A stretch of DNA of 64,000 bases from the NCBI GenBank assembly GCA_934532985.1, contig CAKTAV010000010.1:14670-78669 (forward strand), read 5' to 3'. Numbering within the stretch: position 1 is the stretch's first letter; each line of letters opens with the position of its first letter. Position numbers and translations under genes: made by a program. This DNA comes from an uncultured Butyricicoccus sp. (GTDB lineage Bacteria > Bacillota > Clostridia > Oscillospirales > Butyricicoccaceae). Below, piece by piece: positions 45,768-54,691 of the stretch. Below the pieces are notes generated by a model that had not been told where the DNA came from, made no database searches, and saw only the letters and a list, made by a program, of their open reading frames with translations.

Positions 45768-46637
45768 TTACAGATCCTTGCCCGTCAGCAGCTTGTATGC
45801 TTCGAGGTACTTTGCAATGGTGTCATCTACGACATTCTCCGGCAGAACCCAGTCATGCTCGTTGTTCTTCAGCCAGTCACGAGCGATCTGCTTGTCGAAG
45901 GACGGCTGGCTGTGGCCTGCCTCATAGCCCTTTGCCGGCCAGAAGCGGGAGCTGTCCGGAGTCAGCATCTCGTCACCCAGAACGATGTTGCCGTCCTCAT
46001 CCAGACCGAACTCAAACTTGGTATCAGCGATGATGATGCCGCGGCTCAGTGCGTAATCCGCGCACTTCTTGTACAGAGCCAGCGTGTAGTCGCGCAGCTT
46101 GGCTGCGTACTCTGCGCCCTTGCCCGGGAAGCGCTCTTCCAGATAAGCAACGCTCTGCTCGTAGGAGATGTTCTCGTCGTGCTCACCGATTTCTGCCTTG
46201 GTGGACGGGGTGTAGATCGGCTCCGGCAGCTTGTCGGATTCCTTCAGGCTCTCCGGCAGGGTGATGCCGCATACGGTACCGTTCTTTTGGTAGCTTGCCC
46301 AGCCGCTGCCCGTGATGTAGCCGCGAACGATGCACTCGATTGGCAGCATGTTCAGCTTCTTGCACATCATGCTGTTGCCATCAAACTTCGGCTGCTGGAA
46401 GAATTCCGGCATATCCTTTACATCAACCGAGATCATGTGATTCGGGATGATATCCTGGGTCATGTCAAACCAGAACTTGGACATCTGGGTCAGGACAGTG
46501 CCCTTCTTGGTAACGTTGTTCTTCAGGATGACGTCAAAGCAGCTGATGCGGTCGGTAGCAACCATAATCAGGCTGTCGCCGTTGTCATAAATCTCGCGTA
46601 CTTTGCCTTCCTTGATCGGCTTCATTTCAGCACTCAT
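45768..46637 (-). CDS. purC: SAICAR synthase
   Basis: 289 residues. It joins aspartate to CAIR in purine synthesis. Family sequence: IKEGKVREIYDNGDSLIMV, ATDRISCFDVILKNNVTKKG, RGYITGSGWASYQKNGTVCG and the PROSITE-type segment RGIIIADTKFEFG. The length matches the longer (yeast-like) form. Its neighbour purB lies 10 kb away, not in an operon. Confidence 0.96.
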   Translation of the reverse strand: MSAEMKPIKEGKVREIYDNGDSLIMVATDRISCFDVILKNNVTKKGTVLTQMSKFWFDMTQDIIPNHMISVDVKDMPEFFQQPKFDGNSMMCKKLNMLPIECIVRGYITGSGWASYQKNGTVCGITLPESLKESDKLPEPIYTPSTKAEIGEHDENISYEQSVAYLEERFPGKGAEYAAKLRDYTLALYKKCADYALSRGIIIADTKFEFGLDEDGNIVLGDEMLTPDSSRFWPAKGYEAGHSQPSFDKQIARDWLKNNEHDWVLPENVVDDTIAKYLEAYKLLTGKDL

Positions 46638-46682
46638 TGTAATACCTCGCTATCTGTTTTCGTTAGAAAATTGATTAACTAT

Positions 46683-46711
46683 ATATTATTAGATAACCAT
46701 TTTTTTGACAA
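46683..46711 (-). promoter_or_regulatory. Promoter of purC
   Basis: Minus-strand TTGTCA (46706-46711), 17-base spacer, TAATAT (46683-46688), about 45 bases before the start. Confidence 0.65.
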
Positions 46712-46833
46712 AAAATCAATAGTCAAATTCACGGTATTCCGAAAGGAAAGAAAAAAAGAGTGTGGTATTTTGCAATGGTGCACAAAATATCAGAAAACAG
46801 GCACAGGGCAGCGGTGAGGAAAGCGTTATCCCA

Positions 46834-46862
46834 TTGACTTTTTGCAGGATTCTTCGTACAAT
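46834..46862 (+). promoter_or_regulatory. Promoter of the rsmH homologue
   Basis: TTGACT (46834-46839), 17-base spacer, TACAAT (46857-46862). Confidence 0.78.
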
Positions 46863-46919
46863 ACTGTCAGAATTCAACCTGTTTATGGACTGTCGGACAC
46901 GACAAAGAGAGGAAGAAAT

Positions 46920-47957
46920 ATGGAACAGCAGCACAAGCGCCGCGTGCGATATAAGGGTACGCATCCGCGGCACTTTTCAGAAAAATATAAGGAACTGAAT
47001 CCGGAAAAATATCAGGAGGATGTCGAGAAAATTATCCGTCAGGGTAAGACGCCGGCGGGAATGCATCGCTCCATTATGGTGCAGGAGATTTTGGACTTCC
47101 TTCAGATTCAGCCGGGACAGATCGGCCTGGATGCGACACTGGGGTACGGCGGACATACACGTCGGATGCTGGAATGTCTGCAAGGACAGGGACATATGTA
47201 TGCAACGGATGTCGATCCGATTGAATCCGAAAAGACCCGCGCACGTTTGGAAGAACTGGGCTTTGGTCCGGATATTTTGACGATCCGTAACATGAACTTT
47301 GCGGATCTGAATCAGATTGCGCCGGAGGAGAAGTTTGACTTTATTTTGGCGGATCTCGGCGTCTCATCAATGCAGATTGATAACCCGGAACGCGGCTTTA
47401 CATTTAAGCAGGATGGCCCGCTGGATCTCCGACTGAACCCGACCAAGGGTGTGACGGCGGCACAGCGTCTGCTGGAGCTGGAGGAGCAGGAACTTGTGGG
47501 CATGCTGGAGGAAAACGCCGACGAGCCGTATGCACAGCGCATTGCACATGAGATTATGCAGGCCTTCCGCTGCGGGGAAGAAATTGCGACGACGCGTCAG
47601 CTGGCGACTACTATTGAGCGCGCACTGTCCTTCCTGCCGAAAAAGGAGCGGAAGGAAGCGGCGAAAAAGTCCTGTCAGCGCGTGTTTCAGGCGCTGCGTA
47701 TTGATGTGAACAGCGAGTTTGAGGTATTATACTCGTTTTTGGAAAAGCTGCCGGAAGTCCTCAAGAGCGGCGGACGCGTCGCCGTGCTGACGTTCCACTC
47801 CGGTGAGGATCGCCTAGTCAAAAAGGCGTTTCGCCAGCACAGCCGGGAGGGCATCTATTCGGAGGTGTCACGCGATGTAATTCGTCCGTCGGCGGAGGAA
47901 TGCTATCAAAATCCACGGGCGCGCTCGACCAAAATGCGCTGGGCGATTCGCGCGTAA
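46920..47957 (+). CDS. RsmH-family SAM-dependent methyltransferase, stand-alone
   Basis: 345 residues from the ATG at 46920 (MEQQHKRRVRYKGTHPRHF). Core MraW/RsmH motifs: LDATLGYGGHTRRMLE, ATDVDPIESEKTRAR, DFILADLGVSSMQID, GFTFKQDGPLDLRLNP and VAVLTFHSGEDRLVKKAFR. A 50-residue N-terminal extension (HFSEKYKELNPEKYQEDVEKI) precedes the first motif. Standard RsmH modifies C1402 of 16S rRNA and sits in the cell-division (dcw) cluster. This gene stands alone with its own promoter, so it is probably a second paralogue with an uncertain target. Confidence 0.88.
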   Translation: MEQQHKRRVRYKGTHPRHFSEKYKELNPEKYQEDVEKIIRQGKTPAGMHRSIMVQEILDFLQIQPGQIGLDATLGYGGHTRRMLECLQGQGHMYATDVDPIESEKTRARLEELGFGPDILTIRNMNFADLNQIAPEEKFDFILADLGVSSMQIDNPERGFTFKQDGPLDLRLNPTKGVTAAQRLLELEEQELVGMLEENADEPYAQRIAHEIMQAFRCGEEIATTRQLATTIERALSFLPKKERKEAAKKSCQRVFQALRIDVNSEFEVLYSFLEKLPEVLKSGGRVAVLTFHSGEDRLVKKAFRQHSREGIYSEVSRDVIRPSAEECYQNPRARSTKMRWAIRA

Positions 47958-48017
47958 CAACAACAGGAAGCCGCTTCGCGCTATGGTCCTTTCACAGCCC
48001 AATTAGACAGAAAGCAA

Positions 48018-48045
48018 TTGACAGAGAAGTTTGCCATGTTATACT
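48018..48045 (+). promoter_or_regulatory. Promoter of ppk1
   Basis: TTGACA (48018-48023), 16-base spacer, TATACT (48040-48045), leaving a 130-base leader with no recognised structure. Confidence 0.72.
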
Positions 48046-48179
48046 ATGTATAAAGAGGAAAGAACAGCGAATTCTGTAATTTTACATCGTTTTTACAAAA
48101 ACATGATAGAAAACATTGCATAAGATTTGTTTTACTAGATAGAGATGTTATGTGTGGCAAAGGAAAAAAGGAGCATAGA

Positions 48180-50240
48180 ATGAAGACCAACTGTTTTACA
48201 AACCGTGAGCTGTCATGGCTTCAGTTTAACGAACGCGTGCTGAACGAAGCAGGAAATGCCCGTGTGCCGCTGGCGGAGCGGCTGAGCTTTGCGGCGATTT
48301 ATCAGTCCAATTTGGATGAGTTTTTTATGGTGCGTGTCGGCACGCTGATGGTGCAGATGCATTCCGATGAAGAAATCCGCGAGAATAAGACCAATATGAC
48401 CAGCGAGGAGCAGATTCATGCGATCTTAAAGCGGGTAAAGATTCTAGAGAAGAAAAAGGCGCTGATTTATGAACAGCTGATGGGTGAGCTGGAGCCGAAG
48501 GGAATCCGCATCATCAACTTTAATCGCTTGTCCAACGAAGAGGGCATGCTGCTGGAAGCATATTTTGACAGCAATATTGCGCCGTTCCTGTCGCCGATGA
48601 TTGTCGGAAAGCAGCAGCCGTTCCCGTTTTTACACAATAAGCACCTATATGCGCTGGTTTCGCTGACCAACAAAAACGGCAAAAATAAAATCGGCATCGT
48701 GCCGTGCACCAATACGGTCTTTAAGCGCTTGATTGAAATTCCGTCCCGCCCGGGCACGTTTATGCTGGGGGAGGAGCTGATTCTGCACTTCGTTTCCAAG
48801 CTGTATCCGAAGTATCAGGTGCAGGAAAAGTCGATTATGCGTCTGACACGCAATGCGGATATTGATGAGCACGAGGTATATGATGAAGACATGGACTATC
48901 GTGACATCATGGAAAAGCTTCTCAAGCAGAGAAACCGGATGAGCGCGGTTCGATTGGAGCTTAGCCGTCCGATCGATAAAAAAATTCGCAAGGCGCTGAG
49001 CAAATACGTTGATATTGATAAAAAGCATATCATTCAGGTGGAAACGCCGCTGGATTTATCGTTTGGCTTCCAGTTGCAAAACTATCTGCATGATAAGGCG
49101 GAGCTGTTCTATGAAAAGAGAAGCCCGCGCATGACGCCGGCGCTCAACCGTAAGGAAAGCATTTTGGATCAGGTTGCACGCAAGGACGTGCTGCTCAGCT
49201 ATCCGTTTGAGAGTATGCGTCCATTCCTTCGCATGCTGCATGAGGCAGCAGAGGATGACAGCGTTGTTTCCATTAAGATGACATTATACCGTGTGGCGGA
49301 GCGAAGCAAGATTATCGATGCGCTGATTGAGGCGGCGGAAAACGGCAAGGAAGTTGTCGTGCTGGTAGAGCTGCGCGCGCGATTTGACGAGGCCAACAAT
49401 ATCGGCATGTCGCGCCGTCTGGAAGAGGCAGGCTGTCATGTGATTTACGGTCTTGGAAAATATAAGGTGCATTCCAAGCTATGCTTGATTACGCGGCATA
49501 CGGAAAAGGGACTGGAATATATTACGCAGATTGGCACGGGCAATTACAACGAAAAGACTTCTCGTCTGTACACAGATCTGTCGCTGATGACCGGCAATCA
49601 GAGCATTGGTGCGGATGCCGCGAAGGTATTTCAGGCTCTTCTGCAAGAGGAAACGGTGGAGTATTCCGAGCATCTGCTGGTTGCGCCGCACTGCCTGCAA
49701 AACCGCGTGCTGGAGATGATGGACGAGCAGATTCAGAAGGCAGACAACGGAGAGACGGCATACATTGGCGTCAAGATCAATTCGCTGACCGATCGCACGA
49801 TTATCGAAAAGCTGATTGAAGCGTCGCAGCATGGTGTAAAGATCGAATTGATTGTGCGAGGCATCTGCTGCCTGATACCGGGCATTGAAGGACAGACAGA
49901 AAATATCACGGTTGTCAGCGTGGTCGGACGGTTTTTGGAGCACTCGCGTATCTATCGTTTTGGCGTGGGCGAGGAGGAAAAGATGTATATTTCCTCGGCA
50001 GACTTCATGACGCGCAATACGCTGCGCCGCGTGGAGGTAGCTGCTCCGATCTATGATCCGGATGTGCGGGTACGTCTTCGCCATATTTTTGACACGGTCA
50101 TGATGGATGACGAGAAGGGCAAGCAGCAGCTGAATACCTGCGAGTATGTGGACCGTCATTGCAATCCGGTTCCGCTGAATTCGCAAGAAGTATTCTACGA
50201 AGAAGCGTATCGTGCCGAGGCTGAGGCAGGAGCACAGTAA
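48180..50240 (+). CDS. ppk1: Polyphosphate kinase 1
   Basis: 686 residues from the ATG at 48180, with AAGGAG 7 bases upstream. The N domain begins NRELSWLQFNERVL and NLDEFFMVRVGTL. The catalytic C domains show MTLYRVAERSKIIDALIEAA, the phospho-accepting histidine in KYKVHSKLCLITR, RGICCLIPG, the second histidine in VGRFLEHSRIYRF and YISSADFMTRN. It makes inorganic polyphosphate from ATP. Monocistronic. Confidence 0.96.
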   Translation: MKTNCFTNRELSWLQFNERVLNEAGNARVPLAERLSFAAIYQSNLDEFFMVRVGTLMVQMHSDEEIRENKTNMTSEEQIHAILKRVKILEKKKALIYEQLMGELEPKGIRIINFNRLSNEEGMLLEAYFDSNIAPFLSPMIVGKQQPFPFLHNKHLYALVSLTNKNGKNKIGIVPCTNTVFKRLIEIPSRPGTFMLGEELILHFVSKLYPKYQVQEKSIMRLTRNADIDEHEVYDEDMDYRDIMEKLLKQRNRMSAVRLELSRPIDKKIRKALSKYVDIDKKHIIQVETPLDLSFGFQLQNYLHDKAELFYEKRSPRMTPALNRKESILDQVARKDVLLSYPFESMRPFLRMLHEAAEDDSVVSIKMTLYRVAERSKIIDALIEAAENGKEVVVLVELRARFDEANNIGMSRRLEEAGCHVIYGLGKYKVHSKLCLITRHTEKGLEYITQIGTGNYNEKTSRLYTDLSLMTGNQSIGADAAKVFQALLQEETVEYSEHLLVAPHCLQNRVLEMMDEQIQKADNGETAYIGVKINSLTDRTIIEKLIEASQHGVKIELIVRGICCLIPGIEGQTENITVVSVVGRFLEHSRIYRFGVGEEEKMYISSADFMTRNTLRRVEVAAPIYDPDVRVRLRHIFDTVMMDDEKGKQQLNTCEYVDRHCNPVPLNSQEVFYEEAYRAEAEAGAQ

Positions 50241-50254
50241 AAACAAAAGAACAG

Positions 50255-50287
50255 CGGCTGGGATCGCGTATAGATTCCAGCCGTTTG
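50255..50287 (+). terminator. First terminator-like hairpin after ppk1
   Basis: CGGCTGG and CCAGCCG pair over a 15-base loop, followed by TTTG. Weak on its own. Confidence 0.5.
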
Positions 50288-50303
50288 AACAAGCATTGTA
50301 TAG

Positions 50304-50340
50304 AAAAAACACCGGAAAACAAAAGTTTTCCGGTGTTTTT

Positions 50341-50341
<1 letters not shown>
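50304..50341. terminator. Shared convergent terminator (ppk1 and tRNA-Ala)
   Basis: AACACCGGAAAAC and GTTTTCCGGTGTT form a 13-bp perfect stem with A6 before and T6 after, working in both directions. Confidence 0.92.
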
Positions 50342-50416
<75 letters not shown>

Positions 50417-50485
50417 AAATAGATGGTTGTTCAAATATATTGATTTAATAATATAACTTTATGCACATCAATAATTATCAATTAT

Positions 50486-50514
50486 AATATAAAAGAAATC
50501 TTCTTGTTTGTCAA
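50486..50514 (-). promoter_or_regulatory. Promoter of tRNA-Ala
   Basis: Minus-strand TTGACA (50509-50514), 17-base spacer, TATATT (50486-50491). It sits about 70 bases upstream of the mature tRNA end. The rest of the 250-base gap is AT-rich with no gene seen. Confidence 0.75.
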
Positions 50515-50666
50515 GTAATTCTTTTTTTCTGATGTCTCTTTCGTACCATGGAAAGCTGGAAGAGAAATACAGAGCATTGATGAAATGAGAAAAATGAAAT
50601 TTGCAGTTTAACGGAGGGTTTTGATTATGATATGATAGAGAAAAGGCAATGGGAGGAGAAAAGAAT

Positions 50667-53102
50667 ATGAAATATCAAGGAATTCGAATGACGATAAATG
50701 AATGCCGGGTCGGCACGCCGTTTCGATCGGCGGATGCGGTGCTGCTGATGGTGATGGAAGGAAATATTACCTGCCATTCAAATTGTGTGCAGAATCGCCT
50801 GCATGTGGGGGATTTTCTGTTTCTGCGCCCATTTGAGACGATAACCATTATGGAGGAGTCCAAGGGCACGACAATGTCGTTTCACTGGACGGAACAGTTT
50901 CTAAGAAAGCACGGTGCGTTGTCTGATATTCAACGGGTGAGCTGTTGCAGTTTGGAGTTGACGGGAAAGAGCAAGCTGGAAGTTCAGAATAAACTCTCGG
51001 AGCTGTTCTGGATGCTGAGTAAGCAAAATGTAGAGGATTCTTTGCTGATTCAGGGAATTGGTTTGACACTGCTCGGGCTGCTTCGGGAATATGGGGTGGA
51101 AGAATATGAAGACACGGATGTGAATTTGTTGGCTGATGTGCTTCGAGATATTCACCAGCATTGCGGAGAGGCGATTACAATCCAGCAGATTGCGCAGAAT
51201 CACTATATTTCTGCGGGATATTTAACCAAACTATTTCGCCGACAGCTGGGGCGAACACCACTCAGTTATTTGAATGAACTACGAATGAAAAATGCGATGA
51301 ATGCGCTGCTGTATACGCAGAACTCTGTGACAGAAATTGCACTGAACAATGGATTTTCCAATGCAACAGCCTTTATTGAAAAATTTAAGCAAGTGTATGG
51401 AACGACACCGAAAAAATATCGCGATGGACAGAAAAAAATAGAAGAACCGAGCGCGCCGCAGTATCAGCAGATGCTGGAGCAGGCGGCGTCTATGCTGGAA
51501 CATCAATTCCAGATCCACAGTGTACTGCCAAAGCCGACGATGCATGTACAGCGGCCGGATAGTGTGGAGGCAGAGATCAGCTATCATGCAGGAAAAAACG
51601 AATTAAAACACAGCCGAAACTGGCAGAGCATGCTGAATATCGGCTGGGCAAAGGACGCTCTGTTGGAACCGATTCAAAAGCAGCTGATGCGGCTTCAATC
51701 ACAGATTCCGCACAAGTATCTGCGATTTCATGGAATTTTTGATGAAGAGATGCGAATTTTTTCTGACAAAGAGGACGGCATGTATAATTTCCGTTATATT
51801 GACATGGTGTTTGATTTTATTTTAAATATTGGACTTTTGCCCTATGTCGAGCTGGGATTTCTGCCAAAAAAGATGGCAGAGGGGTATGAACAACAGTTTG
51901 CGGGACGCTGCTATGTTGGTATTCCGCACAATATGCAAAAATGGAATGAGCTGGTTGCAGAATTTATTCAGCACTGCATTATTCGCTATGGCAGGTCGTG
52001 CGTGCGAGAGTGGAAGTTTACCGTGATGGACGGTTTATACGAATACTATAGAGTGTTTACAATGGAAGAGTATGCAGAGTTTTTTTGCAATAATTATCGT
52101 CTGATAAAGCAATTTGATGAGGAAATTGCGGTTGGAGGTCCGGGACACGATTTGGACTTACTGGTGTCCAGCCGACGCGGTGAATTGGATAAGTTTCTGT
52201 CTATTTGCAAGAAAAACCACTGTGTACCAGATTTTATCTGTTTTCAGTACTTTCATAGCCGCTACAATGATGCGGAAAAAACAGAGCGAGTTACCATCGA
52301 CCGATTTGAAACACATCAAAATATGCCGGTACAGTTGGATGAAAACCCAAACAGTATGCAGCTTCGATTGAATGAGCTGGAACAGGCGCTTCGTGAGAAT
52401 GACATTTCAGATGTACCGTTGGTTTTACAGGCATGGAACGCAACGCTGTGGCAGCATGATTTGACGAGTGATACCTGCTATAAGGCGGCATTCTTAGCAA
52501 AGAATATCTTGGAAAATCAGTCGAGGCTGGAGATGATGGGGTATTGGACGGCATCGGATTTGTTTGATGACCATGACCCGGAGCATGCACTGTACTATGG
52601 CGGATATGGACTGTTTACCTATACGGGCATTCCGAAAGCGGGATATTATGCGCTGGATTTATTGGCGCAGCTGGACGGAACGATAGCGGCACAAGGACGC
52701 GGGTATTATGTGACGAGAACTGAAGAAGAAATTCAAATTTTGTTGTATCACTATACTCATTTTGACCGGATGTATTTGGAACACTACAGCTTTACTGAGG
52801 ATCGCTATGGCGTTTTTATGGATGAAAATGCGCTACAATTTACGATCCGATTGAAAGATATTCCGGCGGCATATTATACCATGGAATCCTATCAGATTTC
52901 CAAAGAGGGAGGCAGCTCCTATGACGCATGGGTTCGAATGGGAAGCCCCATGACGTTACACTCCTTCCAACAGGATTACTTGGAAAAAGTGTCTGTGCCG
53001 GTCTATCAAACCAGCACGGAATATCTTGAGGGAGCATATTTGGTGTCAGCAACATTGATGCCGCACGAGGTTCAGCTGATTGCGATTCGACAGACATATT
53101 AA
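50667..53102 (+). CDS. AraC-family regulator fused to a GH39-like domain that lacks catalytic glutamates
   Basis: 811 residues from the ATG at 50667, with GGGAGGAG 9 bases upstream. Residues about 1-120 form a cupin-like sensor. About 160-265 is an AraC DNA-binding domain with two helix-turn-helix units (TIQQIAQNHYISAGYLTKLF and SVTEIALNNGFSNATAFIEKF). The rest resembles GH39 beta-xylosidases: NIGLLPYVELGFLPKKMA, VREWKFTVMDGLYEYY, VPLVLQAWNATLWQHD, MMGYWTASDLF. Where GH39 enzymes have NEP (acid/base) and TEWNTS (nucleophile), this protein has DGL and QAWNAT, so both catalytic glutamates appear lost. It probably binds a xylan-type sugar as a signal for the downstream transporter and esterase. 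Confidence 0.82.
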   Translation: MKYQGIRMTINECRVGTPFRSADAVLLMVMEGNITCHSNCVQNRLHVGDFLFLRPFETITIMEESKGTTMSFHWTEQFLRKHGALSDIQRVSCCSLELTGKSKLEVQNKLSELFWMLSKQNVEDSLLIQGIGLTLLGLLREYGVEEYEDTDVNLLADVLRDIHQHCGEAITIQQIAQNHYISAGYLTKLFRRQLGRTPLSYLNELRMKNAMNALLYTQNSVTEIALNNGFSNATAFIEKFKQVYGTTPKKYRDGQKKIEEPSAPQYQQMLEQAASMLEHQFQIHSVLPKPTMHVQRPDSVEAEISYHAGKNELKHSRNWQSMLNIGWAKDALLEPIQKQLMRLQSQIPHKYLRFHGIFDEEMRIFSDKEDGMYNFRYIDMVFDFILNIGLLPYVELGFLPKKMAEGYEQQFAGRCYVGIPHNMQKWNELVAEFIQHCIIRYGRSCVREWKFTVMDGLYEYYRVFTMEEYAEFFCNNYRLIKQFDEEIAVGGPGHDLDLLVSSRRGELDKFLSICKKNHCVPDFICFQYFHSRYNDAEKTERVTIDRFETHQNMPVQLDENPNSMQLRLNELEQALRENDISDVPLVLQAWNATLWQHDLTSDTCYKAAFLAKNILENQSRLEMMGYWTASDLFDDHDPEHALYYGGYGLFTYTGIPKAGYYALDLLAQLDGTIAAQGRGYYVTRTEEEIQILLYHYTHFDRMYLEHYSFTEDRYGVFMDENALQFTIRLKDIPAAYYTMESYQISKEGGSSYDAWVRMGSPMTLHSFQQDYLEKVSVPVYQTSTEYLEGAYLVSATLMPHEVQLIAIRQTY

Positions 53103-53149
53103 ATATAGAATATAAAATATCTGTTTCTTGTTCTTTTGGAGAAAGAAAT

Positions 53150-53254
53150 ATGGATACGGCAAATGAAATAGATAAAAATCATATATTTTATCCTGATAGA
53201 CGGATGATTTCCGGATACCCGCTCTACCTCTTCTGTGTGATAATAGGAGCATAA
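53150..53254 (+). CDS. Possible 34-residue small protein
   Basis: ATG at 53150 with TTTGGAG about 8 bases upstream. The product starts MDTANEIDKNHIFYPDRR and ends in a hydrophobic stretch (PLYLFCVIIGA). It lies in the gap between the AraC-GH39 regulator and the GPH transporter, on the same strand. It could be a membrane microprotein tuning the transporter, or chance. No family recognised. Confidence 0.3.
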   Translation: MDTANEIDKNHIFYPDRRMISGYPLYLFCVIIGA

Positions 53255-53285
53255 AATACGGGCCCAAGAAAAGCAGGAGGTAAGT

Positions 53286-54677
53286 ATGGAAAAAGAAAGA
53301 AACTCCGCTTTGCAAAAGATGAGCGGAATATCATGGAGAGAAAAAATCTCCTTTTGCCTGGGCGATCCAGGACTGACACTGGTTTACGCATTAACCACCG
53401 GCTTGCTGATTTATTTCTATACGAATGTTATTGGTATCTCGGCCGGCATTGTTGGCACGATTATGTTGGCATCCCGTCTGTTTGACGGCGTGACGGACTT
53501 AATCATGGGCTTTATCATTGACAACACGAAGTCAAAATACGGCAAGTGCCGTCCGTGGATTCTGCGGTTGACCATTCCGTATGGTATCGCGGCAGTTCTG
53601 CTGATGACGGTACCGCACAGCTCGGTTACGGTGCAGGCAATCTATATTTTTGTTACCTATAATCTGATGAACTCGGTTTTGTACACCGGCATCGGTCTGC
53701 CGTATTCGACGCTGGGTTCGCTGATTTCGCGTGATCAGGACGAACGCACGGTTATCACGAATGTCCGCATGGCGTTTTCGACGATTGCCAGCCTGGTTAT
53801 CACGGCGCTGACTCTGCCGCTGATCAACCGCCTTGGCGGCGATCAGAAAGCATGGATTATGGTGACGGCGGCGTACTCTGTCGTTGCAATGCTTCTGCTG
53901 TTCAACTGCTTCTATCAGACGAAAGAGCGCGTACAGGTTGCACAGCAAGAGCAGGAAAAGCTTCCGATTATGACTGGCCTGAAGGCACTGGTACAGAATA
54001 AATATTTCTTTTTCTCGCTGACCATGCTGATTGTGTTTACGGCGTATCAGATTCTGATCAGCACGGATTTGGCGTATTACTGCCAGTATGTGCTGGGTAA
54101 TAATGAGCTGATGAGCCCGCTGTCGATGGCAGAGAAAATTCCGCAGCTACTGTGCATTCTTTGTCTGCCGTTTATGGTTAAAAAGTTCCGCAAGCGTGAG
54201 ATGATTCTGGTTGGCTCGGCGATTGGTCTGGTTGGCTCGCTGGTTACCCTGTCGCATCCGGAAAGCATGACGGTTCTGATGATCGGTTCTGCACTGCGCG
54301 GTATTGGCATTGGTCCGTACTATGGAGTGTGCTTTGCACTGATGGCAGACGCCGTTGAATATGGCGACTGGAAGACCGGTATCCGTATTGAGGGTCTGCT
54401 GTTCTCAGCAACCACGGTGGCACAGAAGTTTGGCTCCGGTATTACGAGTGCTGTTATTGGCTGGGCATTTGCGGCAGCTGGATTTGATGGCACTTTGGCG
54501 GTACAGACGGCAAGTGCTGTTGCAACGATTAAGGGTGCGTTCCTGTATGTTCCGATTGTCATTTGGGTTCTCTTCTTAGTACTGATGGCGATTTATAAGC
54601 TGGATAAGATGTATCCGCAGATTATTAAGGAACTGAATGAGCGCGAAGCAAAGAGAGCGCAGGCAAACGAGCAGTAA
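53286..54677 (+). CDS. GPH-family sugar:cation symporter
   Basis: 463 residues, with AGGAGG 5 bases before the ATG. About twelve membrane helices. The glycoside-pentoside-hexuronide family features are CLGDPGLTLVYALTTGLLIYF at helix 1, LASRLFDGVTDLIMGFIIDN after helix 2, and TKSKYGKCRPWIL in the first cytoplasmic loop. Members carry oligosaccharides such as melibiose or xylosides with Na+ or H+. Placed between a GH39-like sensor and an esterase, a xylo-oligosaccharide is a reasonable guess. Confidence 0.92.
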   Translation: MEKERNSALQKMSGISWREKISFCLGDPGLTLVYALTTGLLIYFYTNVIGISAGIVGTIMLASRLFDGVTDLIMGFIIDNTKSKYGKCRPWILRLTIPYGIAAVLLMTVPHSSVTVQAIYIFVTYNLMNSVLYTGIGLPYSTLGSLISRDQDERTVITNVRMAFSTIASLVITALTLPLINRLGGDQKAWIMVTAAYSVVAMLLLFNCFYQTKERVQVAQQEQEKLPIMTGLKALVQNKYFFFSLTMLIVFTAYQILISTDLAYYCQYVLGNNELMSPLSMAEKIPQLLCILCLPFMVKKFRKREMILVGSAIGLVGSLVTLSHPESMTVLMIGSALRGIGIGPYYGVCFALMADAVEYGDWKTGIRIEGLLFSATTVAQKFGSGITSAVIGWAFAAAGFDGTLAVQTASAVATIKGAFLYVPIVIWVLFLVLMAIYKLDKMYPQIIKELNEREAKRAQANEQ

Positions 54678-54691
54678 AGGAGCAGCAAATT

